From Istiophorus platypterus (lineage: Eukaryota; Chordata; Actinopteri; Istiophoriformes; Istiophoridae), in assembly GCA_016859345.1 (NCBI GenBank), contig CM029121.1, forward strand, positions 11,163,411 to 11,227,410: a stretch of DNA of 64,000 nt, read 5' to 3'. The notes beneath the pieces were generated by a model. It searched no databases and was not told the origin of the DNA. It was given only the letters and a program-made list of their open reading frames with translations. A program made the position numbers and the translations under genes. The stretch's first letter is position 1. Each line of letters begins with the position of its first letter. Below, in pieces: positions 49,301 to 59,070 of this stretch.

Positions 49301-52300
49301 ATGTAGCTCCGTCTCAGCTGTTTTTAAAGGAGCACATTTTCTACCTCGATCATGGTTCGTTCAGTGTCATTTATTAACATAACTGTCCCACTATCAGTTA
49401 TTAAGCTTATCACCAACATATTTTTCTTTGTAAACTCAGATCCAGACGGTCACAAAGAAGGTGGAGGTGGTTGTTGAGGAGGACGTCAATGCCACCACTA
49501 TGGAGGGACTGGTGGCAAACATTACCAAGGAGCCTCAGTTCATCGTTAAAAAGTCCCTGCAGTTCAAAAGTGGAATGAATGTTCTGGGTGGGTGACGTTT
49601 GCTCCACCTGAAAAAGTCACAAAGCGACTATTAACATTAAACAAGCACAAGAGTCTACAAACATGCTAATGGCTGTGAGAGGCTGTACAGCATGCTAACA
49701 TGTTCACAATGACAGTGCTAACATGCTTAAGCTAAGCAGGCATCATTTTAAGCATGTTCACCATCTTTTTTTTTTTAGTGTTTTAGCATGCTAACATTTG
49801 CTAATTGGTGCTAAACACAAAGTATAGCTGATGTTGATGGGAATTGTATTCATTAGTTTTTGCAAATACTTAACTAGACTAAAAGTTAAGGAATCATGAA
49901 AGTTATTGCAGTTAATCATAAAGGGGACCTGAATGTCTTTATAAAATATCATGGCAACTCATCCAATGTTTGTTGGATTTCTCTTAACTTAAAATCACAA
50001 ATGGTGGCAATAGAGAAAAGTTCAAGGGATCGCCAAAGTAATTTGGAGTTATTCTTTGGGCACCATGAATATCTGTAGAAAATTTCATGGGAATTCATCT
50101 AATAGTTGCTATTAGCTGCCAAAAGCAAATTTTTCAGAATTGCATTTATGGAATTTGACAGTAGCAAGCAGCTGAACGAAACGGATCTCTTTTGGCTCTA
50201 AATGTAACGTCTCACCCCCTAATACCAATTCCCTCATGCTGCAGTCATCTCACCTGTCCACACTGGTATTCAAAGTTAAGGAGACACATTTATGATTTTC
50301 TGTCACAGGTCTGATTGGTTTCTTTATTGCATTTGGCATCTGCATGGGCAAGATGGGAGAGAAGGCCAGACTCATGATTGAATTCTTCAACATCCTCAAT
50401 GAGATTGTGATGAAACTTGTCATCATGATCATGTGGTTAGTATCACCTAAGAATCTCATTGACTCATTTTGAAACTCATTCAGTGTTTACAGTCAGAAAT
50501 ATAAGCCAAGTTGTATCTCAAGTCATTACCACATTTAAAGAGATGACAGGGATTTAAATCAAAATTTGTCAGATTCCTGACAAAGGGATTGTTTTCTATT
50601 TTTCAAGCTATATGTAAAGTATTAACAAAAGCTTTTTCATCTCACCAGGTACTCACCCTTTGGTATTGCCTGTCTTATCTGTGGTAAGATAATTTCCATC
50701 AAGGATCTAGAAGTGGTGGCCAGGCAGTTGGGCATGTACATGGTGACTGTTATCATTGGCCTCATCATCCACGGAGCAATCTTCCTGCCCAGCATTTACT
50801 TTGTTATTGTCAGGAAAAACCCCTTCAAATTCTTCCTGGGTATCTTCCAGGCCTGGATCACTGCCCTGGGAACAGCCTCCAGGTCAGCATCAGGATGGTT
50901 TGGTGGACAGTTGGTGGCTTCTTAATATTTGTTCAGATAAAACATTGCATAACCTACCTTCTTCTGCTTTGACCTCTAGTGCTGGTACACTGCCTGTCAC
51001 CTTCCGTTGTCTGGAGGAAAACTTAGGTATTGACAAAAGGGTCACTCGTTTCGTGCTTCCAGTCGGTGCCACCATCAACATGGATGGAACTGCTCTGTAT
51101 GAGGCTGTGGCTGCTATCTTCATTGCCCAAATGAACGGTGTCCACCTTGACCCGGGTCAGATTGTCACCGTCAGGTAGGATAACACTTACTATAGTTTAT
51201 CTTTGTTTTTAAAACATGTCAGATTCAAGTAGTTGCATTGGTAAATGGAAAACATACTATTGTTACAGGTGTAAGATGTAAGTTGAGAGACTGGGTGTTG
51301 TCTCCTTCCTTTATAATATGAAATCTAGTTTTGTATGAAAAGTCAATATCAATGTTAGGTGATGATTAGACCTCCTATTATATTTCAGCCTACCCTGTAT
51401 GAAAATCGGCTTCTAAAAGGTACCTTTTGTTCCTTAACAGATTAATTTGACTGCACTCAAAAGGCAGACCTATTCTTAGTCATAACATCATAAGTTATAA
51501 TTCCAATTATTTAAGGAGGGTTTAATTGGAGCCTTGAGGATGCATTTCAGCCATCACTGTTAGCTCTTGATAAATGAATACAAACAGAGCAGCAGTGTAG
51601 AGGCATTTAACAATGGAAAGAAAAGCCTCCATGGATCAAACGAGCTGCAACTTTAGAGAGGAAATCTATTTTAGAGCAAATAAACCACCAGGAGGAAGCA
51701 ACATGTGCCAATGCCACATTTAGTGCAAACAGGAAGATAAATACAAACCACTCGCTATCTGTAACTAACTTCCCCAAATACTCGAAGGTTAATAGAGTAA
51801 GTCAAGGATGAATGACCTTCAGCCTGACATCTTTATGGCCTATCAGTTCATGAACCCTCAAAATAAAAATCTTGTCACCTACCTTTAAACATCTCTTCAT
51901 GTGCGATGAAGGACCCATTCTGGTTCTCCTCAGCCGCTGCTCTTCACACAAGCACCATTGAAAATGAATGTCTTCATCTGTAGAGATGAGGTGTGACAGT
52001 TTCACATTGATTGGGGATTGAGGAATTGAAGCAGCATGTGGAGGAGGGTTGGAGGGTGGTTAGGTGTAGTGGGTTTAGGAGAAAGTAATGGACCGCTGCT
52101 TTGCTGTGTCTTCATCTAGCCTGACAGCCACCCTGGCCAGTGTTGGAGCAGCCAGTATTCCCAGTGCTGGCCTGGTGACTATGCTGCTGATCCTGACCGC
52201 TGTAGGCCTGCCAACCCAAGACATCAGTCTGCTGGTTGCTGTCGACTGGCTGCTGTGAGTTTGACATGACAAATATGTATATCGTGGTTACGCATCGATA

Positions 52301-53556
52301 GGTTTTTGTTTTCCCTGCATTTGCAAATCCCAACATGTTATTTCTCTTATGTAATAAGTATGCCAAACAATCTTCCTATGCCGGTGTCTCCCTTTATAGG
52401 GATCGATTCAGGACCTCAGTGAATGTGGTGGGTGACTCCTACGGTGCAGGAATCGTGTACCACATGTCCAAGGCAGAGCTTGAAGAGCTGGACGCGCACA
52501 TGGCTAAATCCGACGACATTGAAATGATGACAAAGACCCAATCTTATTATGACGACATGAAGAACCACCACGAAAACAATTCCAACCAGTGCGTCTTAAC
52601 TGCTACCGCTACCACAACTGCTACTACCACTGCTAACAATTCTGTCGTAGTAGATGAATGCAAGGTACAATTAATGCTTACAGACATAGAGACTTGTATA
52701 TAACTCACTCTGTTGCTGCATGCTCACCCTGCATCTTGCTTGACTCTCTTTGTGTCATTCATTGCATCTTTGTATATTATTATGTAAATACACCCACTGT
52801 TATTTTATGACCGAAGTGATGCAAAAGAACAACAGATGCATGTGTACATATGTATTTCATTCTTCTGGAATAGCAGCTTTTGTGTTGAATGAACGTTTAA
52901 AAATTAATCAAAAATATCAAAATTATTCAGTGATTATTATTCAGTAATTTCAGTGAATGCAAATGAGGGATAAATCAGATCTTGCTTTCTAGTTAGCTAA
53001 TCTGATGGCTGTTACCTGTTGAGGATTGGCTATAAATGAAAAACCAGGTAATCCTCATTATGACACTGAGGAATCATTTAGCAGCTATCCCATCTATCAA
53101 GTTCAAACTTTATCCATTTTCCTAAAGAACATCTGGACAGAATAATGTTTTCCCTCTTTCCCTCCGTAAAGCATATATCTCTAATTTACCTTTTATGTGG
53201 CTTGATGTGGTTTTATCTTCAAAATGTATCTCAATTTATAATTGCTCAACAGATTAATTTCCAAAGGAGTCCGTTTTTCTGTAGGATTTGAAATGCAGAG
53301 AGGGAAAGTGTTAGAGCTAATTAGCAGTTCATATATTCCTTATATACACACACATCTACCACTCTGTTACTGACTCATTCCCAGTCAGGGTTTTTGCATT
53401 TTGACACCATCTATTTCTGCCCATTGTGAAAACTGTTGTGAAATCAAAAGCTGTGAAGTAGCTCCCATAACTGCAAAACTTTATGCACTTTGAATCCCAT
53501 CTTTGAATGTATTTCAGGCTTTTGGAATAATATATGGGAATTTAGAGTACTTATTT

Positions 53557-53592
<36 letters not shown>

Positions 53593-54628
53593 CCTGGCGT
53601 AAAAGGTCTACTGATGAGCCTGTTCATTTATTAAAGGGTGAAACAGTGTTGCCTAGCGACAGTGGCAACATGTCACAGAATCAATGTGTCTATAGTAGAA
53701 AGTTATATCCTTCTCTCTGAGTCACCATTTATTAAATGACATTTACATATAAATGTGACACAAAGGCTTGCTAATTCCAACATCCACCATGACTGTTTTA
53801 TTCTTTTTCCTGTTCTGTTTGTCTGTAAATGGAATGACTCACATTTCTAACCTCAAGTTTAAATGATGCATACCACCGAGTGCTTTCCAAGTAGCAAAAA
53901 CATAACAAGGCATTAATACTGTAGCGTCTGTACCTTGTTTTCTGTGTAATCGGTCTATTTTGCATTTTTAATTTAATCATTATTGTTTTTTTCACTGCCT
54001 GTTGAGTTTTTGGTCATCATAAATGTGTGGTCACTTCCCAGGTCAGTAAAAGAAAATCTCTTAGGACTACCATAAGCATGATCATCAGTGGTCTAAGAGG
54101 AGTTTAAGTATTCACCCAAAATTTTTGCATGTTTCAAACTAGCTAGGATACCTAAGTGGCTGTGTTTATTTGCCATATGATAATGCTAAAGCACCCTTAA
54201 TTATAAAAAAGAATGTCCTAAATGGTATTCTGGCTTTACAGGAGTAAAATATTCAAAATCATGTGTTATCTTTAACATTTACCTCAACAAATGGCTTTAA
54301 AAAAAAGAAACAGGATTTACATTGGTAGAGTTGCTTTTTTGATGGCATAGCATGGCCAACCATGCTTTGATAGCTTTATGAACTTTATAAGCCTGATTGA
54401 CTGATCAGATTGCTTGTCTGAAGCTGAAAATCAAACGACACAGTGTTGTTATAAGTTCTTTGATCCATATTTTTTGATATAAAATTCATTGTATTTTTCT
54501 TTTTTTAATCTGTGCCTTAGATTCACTGCTTAGATCTCACTACTAACTGTTTGCAGGTAACCTCGGCCACTAACGGCTCTGCAGCGGAGTGTACGCTTGT
54601 TGAGGAGGAACCATGGAAACATGAATAA
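46231..54628 (+). CDS. slc1a2: slc1a2, excitatory amino acid transporter 2 (EAAT2/GLT-1), 10 coding exons
   Basis: A sodium-, proton- and potassium-coupled glutamate/aspartate transporter of the plasma membrane (SLC1 family), in vertebrates chiefly responsible for glutamate clearance by glia. Coding exons: 46231-46360, 48185-48337, 48772-49022, 49440-49587, 50309-50435, 50649-50882, 50980-51174, 52120-52254, 52400-52664, 54557-54628. They join in frame to 569 residues, against 574 in human. Diagnostic features: GDILMRMLKMLILPLI (TM2 end), SSAGTLPVTFRCLEE (HP1, around 347-361), NMDGT at 381-385 (TM7), and Asp459 and Arg462 in LDRFRTSV (TM8), which bind substrate in this family. Asn195 and Asn205 are sequons in the large extracellular loop. 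Translation is taken from ATG 46231, the Met conserved before PKQVEV. Reading through the exon 10 donor gives a 558-residue GLT-1b-like form. Teleosts have slc1a2a and slc1a2b; I did not decide which this is. Confidence 0.97.
48185..48337 (+). CDS. slc1a2: slc1a2 exon 3, TM1-TM2
   Basis: The acceptor aattcag ends at 48184 and a weak donor gtgcag starts at 48338; phase 1-1. It encodes GVILGAVAGMLLR, then PIHPDVVMVIAFPGDILMRM and LPLIISSLITG. Confidence 0.96.
48772..49022 (+). CDS. slc1a2: slc1a2 exon 4, TM3 and first part of TM4
   Basis: The acceptor ggctgcag ends at 48771 and the donor gtaatg starts at 49023; phase 1 to 0. It encodes GLDAKSSGRLGTRAMVYYM, then VIHPGNPKLKENLG and LFPENLVQACFQQ, nearly identical to human EAAT2. 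Confidence 0.97.
49440..49587 (+). CDS. slc1a2: slc1a2 exon 5, extracellular loop with glycosylation sequons
   Basis: The acceptor aaactcag ends at 49439 and the donor gtgggt starts at 49588; phase 0 to 1. It begins IQTVTKK and ends QFKSGMNVL as in human. The loop between is seven residues shorter than the human one and has sequons NAT (Asn195) and NIT (Asn205). This is the most diverged part of the transporter core. Confidence 0.95.
49650..50120 (+). repeat. Interspersed repeat copy 2 (same family as 6940-7225)
   Basis: It contains gctaacatttgctaattg, taaacacaaagtatagctga, gatgggaattgtattcatta and two tandem diverged copies of the 'ccatgaatatctgtagaaaatttcatgg' unit (about 49928-49970 and 50063-50105). 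It is inside slc1a2 intron 5. The two-unit structure is seen directly; the family is not named. Confidence 0.7.
50309..50435 (+). CDS. slc1a2: slc1a2 exon 6, TM5
   Basis: The acceptor gtcacag ends at 50308 and the donor gttagt starts at 50436; phase 1 to 2. It encodes GLIGFFIAFGICMGKMGEKA and ILNEIVMKLVIMIMW. Human has AMGKMGDQA at the middle. Confidence 0.96.
50649..50882 (+). CDS. slc1a2: slc1a2 exon 7, TM6 and start of HP1
   Basis: The acceptor tcaccag ends at 50648 and the donor gtcagc starts at 50883; phase 2-2. It encodes YSPFGIACLICGKIISIKDL, then RQLGMYMVTVIIGLIIHG and FQAWITALGTAS. The next intron is only 97 bases. Confidence 0.97.
50980..51174 (+). CDS. slc1a2: slc1a2 exon 8, HP1 and TM7 with NMDGT motif
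   Basis: The acceptor acctctag ends at 50979 and the donor gtagga starts at 51175; phase 2-2. It encodes SAGTLPVTFRCLEENLGID, then FVLPVGATINMDGTALYEA and FIAQMNGVHLDPGQIVTV. The NMDGT motif and the following Tyr-Glu, needed for sodium and potassium coupling in this family, are intact. Confidence 0.98.
52120..52254 (+). CDS. slc1a2: slc1a2 exon 9, HP2
   Basis: The acceptor catctag ends at 52119 and the donor gtgagt starts at 52255; phase 2-2. It encodes LTATLASVGAASIPSAGLVT and LTAVGLPTQDISLLVAVDWL, the HP2 gate region of EAAT transporters. Confidence 0.98.
52400..52664 (+). CDS. slc1a2: slc1a2 exon 10, TM8 and cytoplasmic tail
   Basis: The acceptor tttatag ends at 52399; phase 2 to 0. It encodes DRFRTSVNVVGDSYGAGIVY and the cytosolic tail through TKTQSYYDDMKNHHENNSNQ to VVVDECK. 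The tail has a fish insertion of Thr/Ala residues encoded by ACT/GCT/ACC codons (about 52599-52634) making it eleven residues longer than human. The donor gtacaa is weak at positions +4 to +6. Confidence 0.97.
52665..52703 (+). CDS. slc1a2: slc1a2 alternative C-terminus (GLT-1b-like) by read-through of the exon 10 donor
   Basis: If the exon 10 donor is not used, the frame continues after DECK for twelve residues, VQLMLTDIETCI, to TAA at 52701-52703. Mammalian GLT-1b (GLT1v) likewise replaces the normal tail after DECK with a short one ending PFPFLDIETCI, whose last residues bind the PDZ protein PICK1. Conservation of DIETCI in a fish intron strongly suggests a real isoform. A poly(A) site for this form was not identified. 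Sequence identity is seen directly; usage is inferred. Confidence 0.85.
   Translation, partial: VQLMLTDIETCI
53561..53591. repeat. (CA)n microsatellite in slc1a2 intron 10
   Basis: An uninterrupted CA tract. If intron 10 is retained in the GLT-1b-like transcript, it would be in its 3' UTR. Confidence 0.9.
54557..54628 (+). CDS. slc1a2: slc1a2 exon 11, GLT-1a C-terminus
   Basis: The acceptor gtttgcag ends at 54556. It encodes VTSATNGSAAECTLVEEEPW and then KHE followed by TAA. Human ends CSVEEEPWKREK. This is the standard (GLT-1a) tail. Confidence 0.97.
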   Translation, partial: VTSATNGSAAECTLVEEEPWKHE

Positions 54629-55516
54629 TGGCAGCACAGAGATCCCCTGCTCCTGGGCTCCACAAGCTTTCCTACCTGGTGATAAAAAAGAGTGAATGAA
54701 AAAAAAAAAGTCACATGAACAGAACTACTAATTGTTTTTTTATGTAGTTTAGTTTTCTTTTTTTATTAGTCCCTTTAAAAGTTTTTGTAACTGTCTATCT
54801 GACTGATATATAATACTAATTCACTTAACCGTGAAATGATAACAGAGGTATACTTTACCTGTTAGAGCACAATTGTGTCCTATATAGCAGATACTTGCAC
54901 AACATACTTCAAGGCTTTGGGAGGGAAGGAAGAGAAAAAAGAAAACATTAGATGAGCTATTCTTAGCAATACATCCTGGTTCTATATATTCAGATGAAGA
55001 AGTGGCTGTATAACATGGGATGCAATGAGATCATATTTCAAGTTTCATACAGGTGATTCATTATTCTAATGCCAGAGGATGAGAGGAGTTAGAGCATTAA
55101 TCATGAGAACCAATGTAACGTTTTTACCGGACTTCCTCGCTTTACATCCATGTCGGTACCGTCACACGTGTGCAAAAGGCCACTGCTTTTCATTTCCAGC
55201 TCAGTCTCTCATCTTAAACCCATCACTTAACTGTCAGAGTCTTTGAAGTGCATCCGACCGCCTCTGCCTTTGCCTGATATTACCCACAATCCCTGAGATC
55301 CAGCAAACTGATGAAAGGGTAGGAAGCAGGGAGAACAATAACAAACCAGAAAAACCACACTGAGCCTCATAACCCTTAAGCACAGTCACCGTGGAATTAT
55401 AAAGCACAAATCATACCATGAAGTCAATTTTTTCAGACCCCCCTTTTCGTTTTCCTTTTTGTGTCTAATGTAAAGAAAAGGGACTTTTTTTCTTTGGGTT
55501 GCCTGATGAGTGAGGT

Positions 55517-55549
55517 TTGTGTGTGTGTGTGTGTGTCTGCGTGTGTGAT

Positions 55550-55580
<31 letters not shown>
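55517..55580. repeat. Compound (TG)n-(GA)n repeat
   Basis: A TG tract and a GA tract separated by a short unique segment. Confidence 0.9.
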
Positions 55581-55584
<4 letters not shown>

Positions 55585-57175
55585 GAGCTGGGGTTAAAAA
55601 CATGACCAAGTCAATTATAGGGACCAAACAGGCAGAAAATCAATCAACTCACAGAGGCCTTTGAACTGCCTCCATGACGCAACACATTTTTCACTTTTCT
55701 TACATTGATGTCCATCTATAACTAGCTGGCACAGCAGCTCATCATTTCATATTTTCTGATTAAGCCTCAAAACCTATAGCTAAGAAAATCACTGCCCTAA
55801 ATATGACACTTTATGCAGTACTTTCTCTTTTCACAAAGAATAATTCTGTGACACCAGTGAAATTAAAGTTGAATTAGTGTCAATGTGATTGTTATTAGAG
55901 CAGACGATAATGAATAAATGACATTTCTGAAAAAATTTCAGCAAAAAAGAGATAATTTAGAGCGAAGACAAAGTGACAGAGCACAAAAAAGCCAAAAAGC
56001 CAATGTGAATAAATAGCAGACAGTGGCATAATCGAAGTCATGCACATACACTGATTGTATTCAAAGTTTAAAAAAATCATTTTGAAAACACAGCACATAA
56101 GAGCAAAGGATACTCAGGCTTGTATGTTTACTCTTTTACAGGGAAAAATGTTGTGATCCTAAAATTTTTACTTGCTTACTGCTTGAGCTTTTCACCTCTA
56201 AAAAAAGCCTCTTAAGAGCACATTTCTGGAAAGCTTTGACTTTGATGACAGTAAACGGTGGCAGTTTACTGCACAGGACTTTGTTGAAAGACAGTAATTG
56301 TATGATATGACAATATGAAAGGAAAGGAAGTTTCCCAGCACATCCAGCATGCACACATACATACTTCAGACTACATCTAGTGGTTGAATTATTCCTCAGC
56401 CTGTGTGCTATCGGAAAGCACAGACACCTTTATTTTTGAACAATGACAGAGTACAAAAGGTGAAGCATTAGGAAAATTTTGAAAAAAGAAACGGAAGAAG
56501 GAGTAGTGCAGCACTCGGCTGTCAGATGGATTTTTGACCTGCACAAACAGAGACAGATCATTGATGTAACCCTCTTCGGCAAGCTTGCCAGCTTCCTCTT
56601 TAGCAAGACCCAAAAAGGTAAACAACAATATATTTTAGCCACCAGAGCTCAAGACTGTTTCTACAAACCCTACATGCTGCAGCTGTGTGTCCATAATGAT
56701 ACGAAGATGGATAAGGAAACTCAGAACAAAACAAAGGACACATACAGTAACAAGCATAACGCCAGAATGTTGCCAACTATCAGGTAATAAAAATCTATTC
56801 CTCTCATTCAACCAAATGGCTTAAAAAAAGCTCTGCAAAACATACAAACAAAGCTGGACTACTGGCTGTTAATCTTTTTTAGCCTGTGTTGGTGAGAGGG
56901 GAGACCTCTGATGTGTGTGGATTTGACATCTTTATCAGTGCTGTGTCCTTCTCTCCTGTCTTCATTCTGTTCGTGCTTAATGACAACCTTGCCTTGAAGA
57001 TGTTCACCTCACAAAAATGCCAACAACACACACCAGTTAAAGAAAGAGACACACTCTCAGAAGATGTTTTTCACTTTACTTTTTTAAAACTTGGCCGACA
57101 CAAGTGTGCTTTGATGCAACACAGTGCACACTTGGCGTTCTGCTGTACACACTACACAAACTGATGCACACCATA

Positions 57176-57232
57176 CACACACACACAGACAAGCACGCCC
57201 CTACACACACACACACACACATAAGCATGCAC

Positions 57233-57278
<46 letters not shown>
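57176..57278. repeat. (CA)n microsatellite in slc1a2 3' UTR
   Basis: Several CA blocks separated by short unique words, ending in an uninterrupted tract of about forty bases. Confidence 0.9.
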
Positions 57279-57279
<1 letters not shown>

Positions 57280-57448
57280 TTGATCTTTTTTGTTGTGTTT
57301 TATTTTGTTTTTTTTCCACACGTAAACACACACTAAAACCCTGAGGGTCACTATATTTAGAATTGTAATCAGTGAGCTGCAGAGTAAAGCGCTGACACCC
57401 TAACAGGGCCTCTTAGCCTGATCTTTTGACCTTGTGATCTTCAGGAAA

Positions 57449-57487
57449 AAAAAATAAAAATAAAAAAAATAATAAAAAAAATAAAAA
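57449..57487. repeat. A-rich (AAAAAT)n tract
   Basis: Poly-A interrupted by single T at short intervals. It is the kind of tract that can end a retroposed element, but no body is recognised beside it. Confidence 0.7.
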
Positions 57488-59070
57488 GCTCTCCATTAAG
57501 GAGACAAAGCAGACCATAGTGTTGCTGATGGGGATTGAGTATTGTACCACTGTTATGGTCAAACTCACGGTTTTAGAAGCATGAATATAATAAAATGATA
57601 ATTATTTTTTGCACCACTATCTTAAAAGCATGATATTTTGAAGTGCCTCCTTGCACTTTTGTGTATATATTGTAGGTAACATGTTTTTTGTTTTGTTTTT
57701 TTTTGTTTCTTTTGTTTTTCTTTCGGGGGGCGTTGACATGGTATGTAGGGATATAGTATCATTGCTGTGACATTTTTAAAGTAATCCTTTAGAGAAAAAA
57801 ATCTATGTCCTGAGTAAAATTAGAGTAGACAAAATGTATAGAGAGGAAATTGTGTAATAAATTGTTTGTTTTTTTTATTCTAATAGCTGTTAACTAGTTG
57901 TTTTACTTACCTGTCACACACCAATATATAAATATCTTTTTTTTTTGTATCTAATGTAAGCGTTTTGAATGTTTGTTCCATGAAGATATAAGCAGTGTGC
58001 ATTCATTTTCATTGTACATAAATAAATATATAATTGTTCTGTTCAGTGGCAATGCAGAGTTTTCTGGAAATTACAGTGACCCTGAAGCAAACACTGCTTG
58101 CATGACAAAGAGAAAAAAAGAGTGAGAATGAAAGAGGGAAAGAGAGAGAGAGAGAGCAAGGGGAAGTGTCTGCTTTGACAAAGGGGGCCAACATGATTTA
58201 TTTTGGTGGGAATTCTTTTGATAGAGGCTGCTGAAGGGGAGGAAGATAAAGGAACAAGGTTAAATTTGCCCTGGGTGTAGAATACAGTGAGGAATCCAGC
58301 ACAACCTAGTAGCTGATTTGAGTGAAGGAACAAACATCAAATGTATTCAGATGCCTGTTACAGCATAGAGCAACATTCCTCAGGTGACTCATCTGAACCA
58401 TTTTGTCTTTTCCATGGAGAAAACTGGCTTTAGTCTCAGGCATCTTTGTTTACCCTGCGCATGCCAATTTAAAGCTGCAAGACATGGATATCTAGATCGT
58501 TTAGATTCTGTGTTAGCCTGTATACATGCCACATCTTCACACATTTCATCTGATGAGACTCTGTTATATCATCAACATCATGCAGGTTGATAGAAATCCC
58601 ACTTGGTAAACTGCCTTTACTCCACTTGCCTTTTGTTTGCTTTTGACACAGAAACTATATGCACGCACAAATACCTGGAATTTGCTGAGCTAAATGGTAC
58701 TGATTGCATGGATATTGACTGAAAGAGTATTTCAACAAAGAGCCAGTGTATCTTCAAGCTTGTTCTTTTCTACTGAAATGTGTGTTTTTGAAGAAACTCC
58801 TGAAAACCTGTCTCACTCCTGCCTACAATGTGCTTTCCTGATCTTAATTTTCTGGGCCTTCCCTCTTTGTGAAGCTGTTGTAATTCTGATGGAAAGGCAG
58901 AGTGTATGTGCGGGGGAGATACACTATTGAGAAAAAAAGACAAAAAATACATGAATTCTTTCCTCAGTCTATGGTATACATAAAAAAAAATCTGTTTCTA
59001 CATATCAAGTGTTGTACCTTTGGTGTACATATACAAATATAACTAATAAATGTTGATTCATAACTAAACT

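Larger units (their letters stand above)
54629..59070 (+). other. slc1a2: slc1a2 3' UTR (approximate end)
   Basis: No further gene was recognised before the cd44 end, and mammalian SLC1A2 also has a long 3' UTR. Candidate AATAAA signals on the + strand are at 57589-57594, 57856-57861, 58021-58026 and 59045-59050. The last is followed by a T/GT-rich downstream stretch (tttgtctgctctttgaattttt) and is the most likely distal end. It contains a CA microsatellite at 57177-57278 and a TG/GA compound repeat at 55517-55580. The extent is inferred. Confidence 0.5.

Noticed and set aside
50883..50979. The 97-base slc1a2 intron 7 considered as retained coding sequence
   Set aside because: It shifts the frame and meets a stop; clean GT-AG ends and human alignment show it is an ordinary short intron.
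56389..56628. Open frame on the - strand with GLAKEEAGKLAEEGYINDL
   Set aside because: It looks protein-like at first, but the rest is Phe-rich, no family was recognised, and it sits in the presumed slc1a2 3' UTR. The opposite strand is also open over the same bases.
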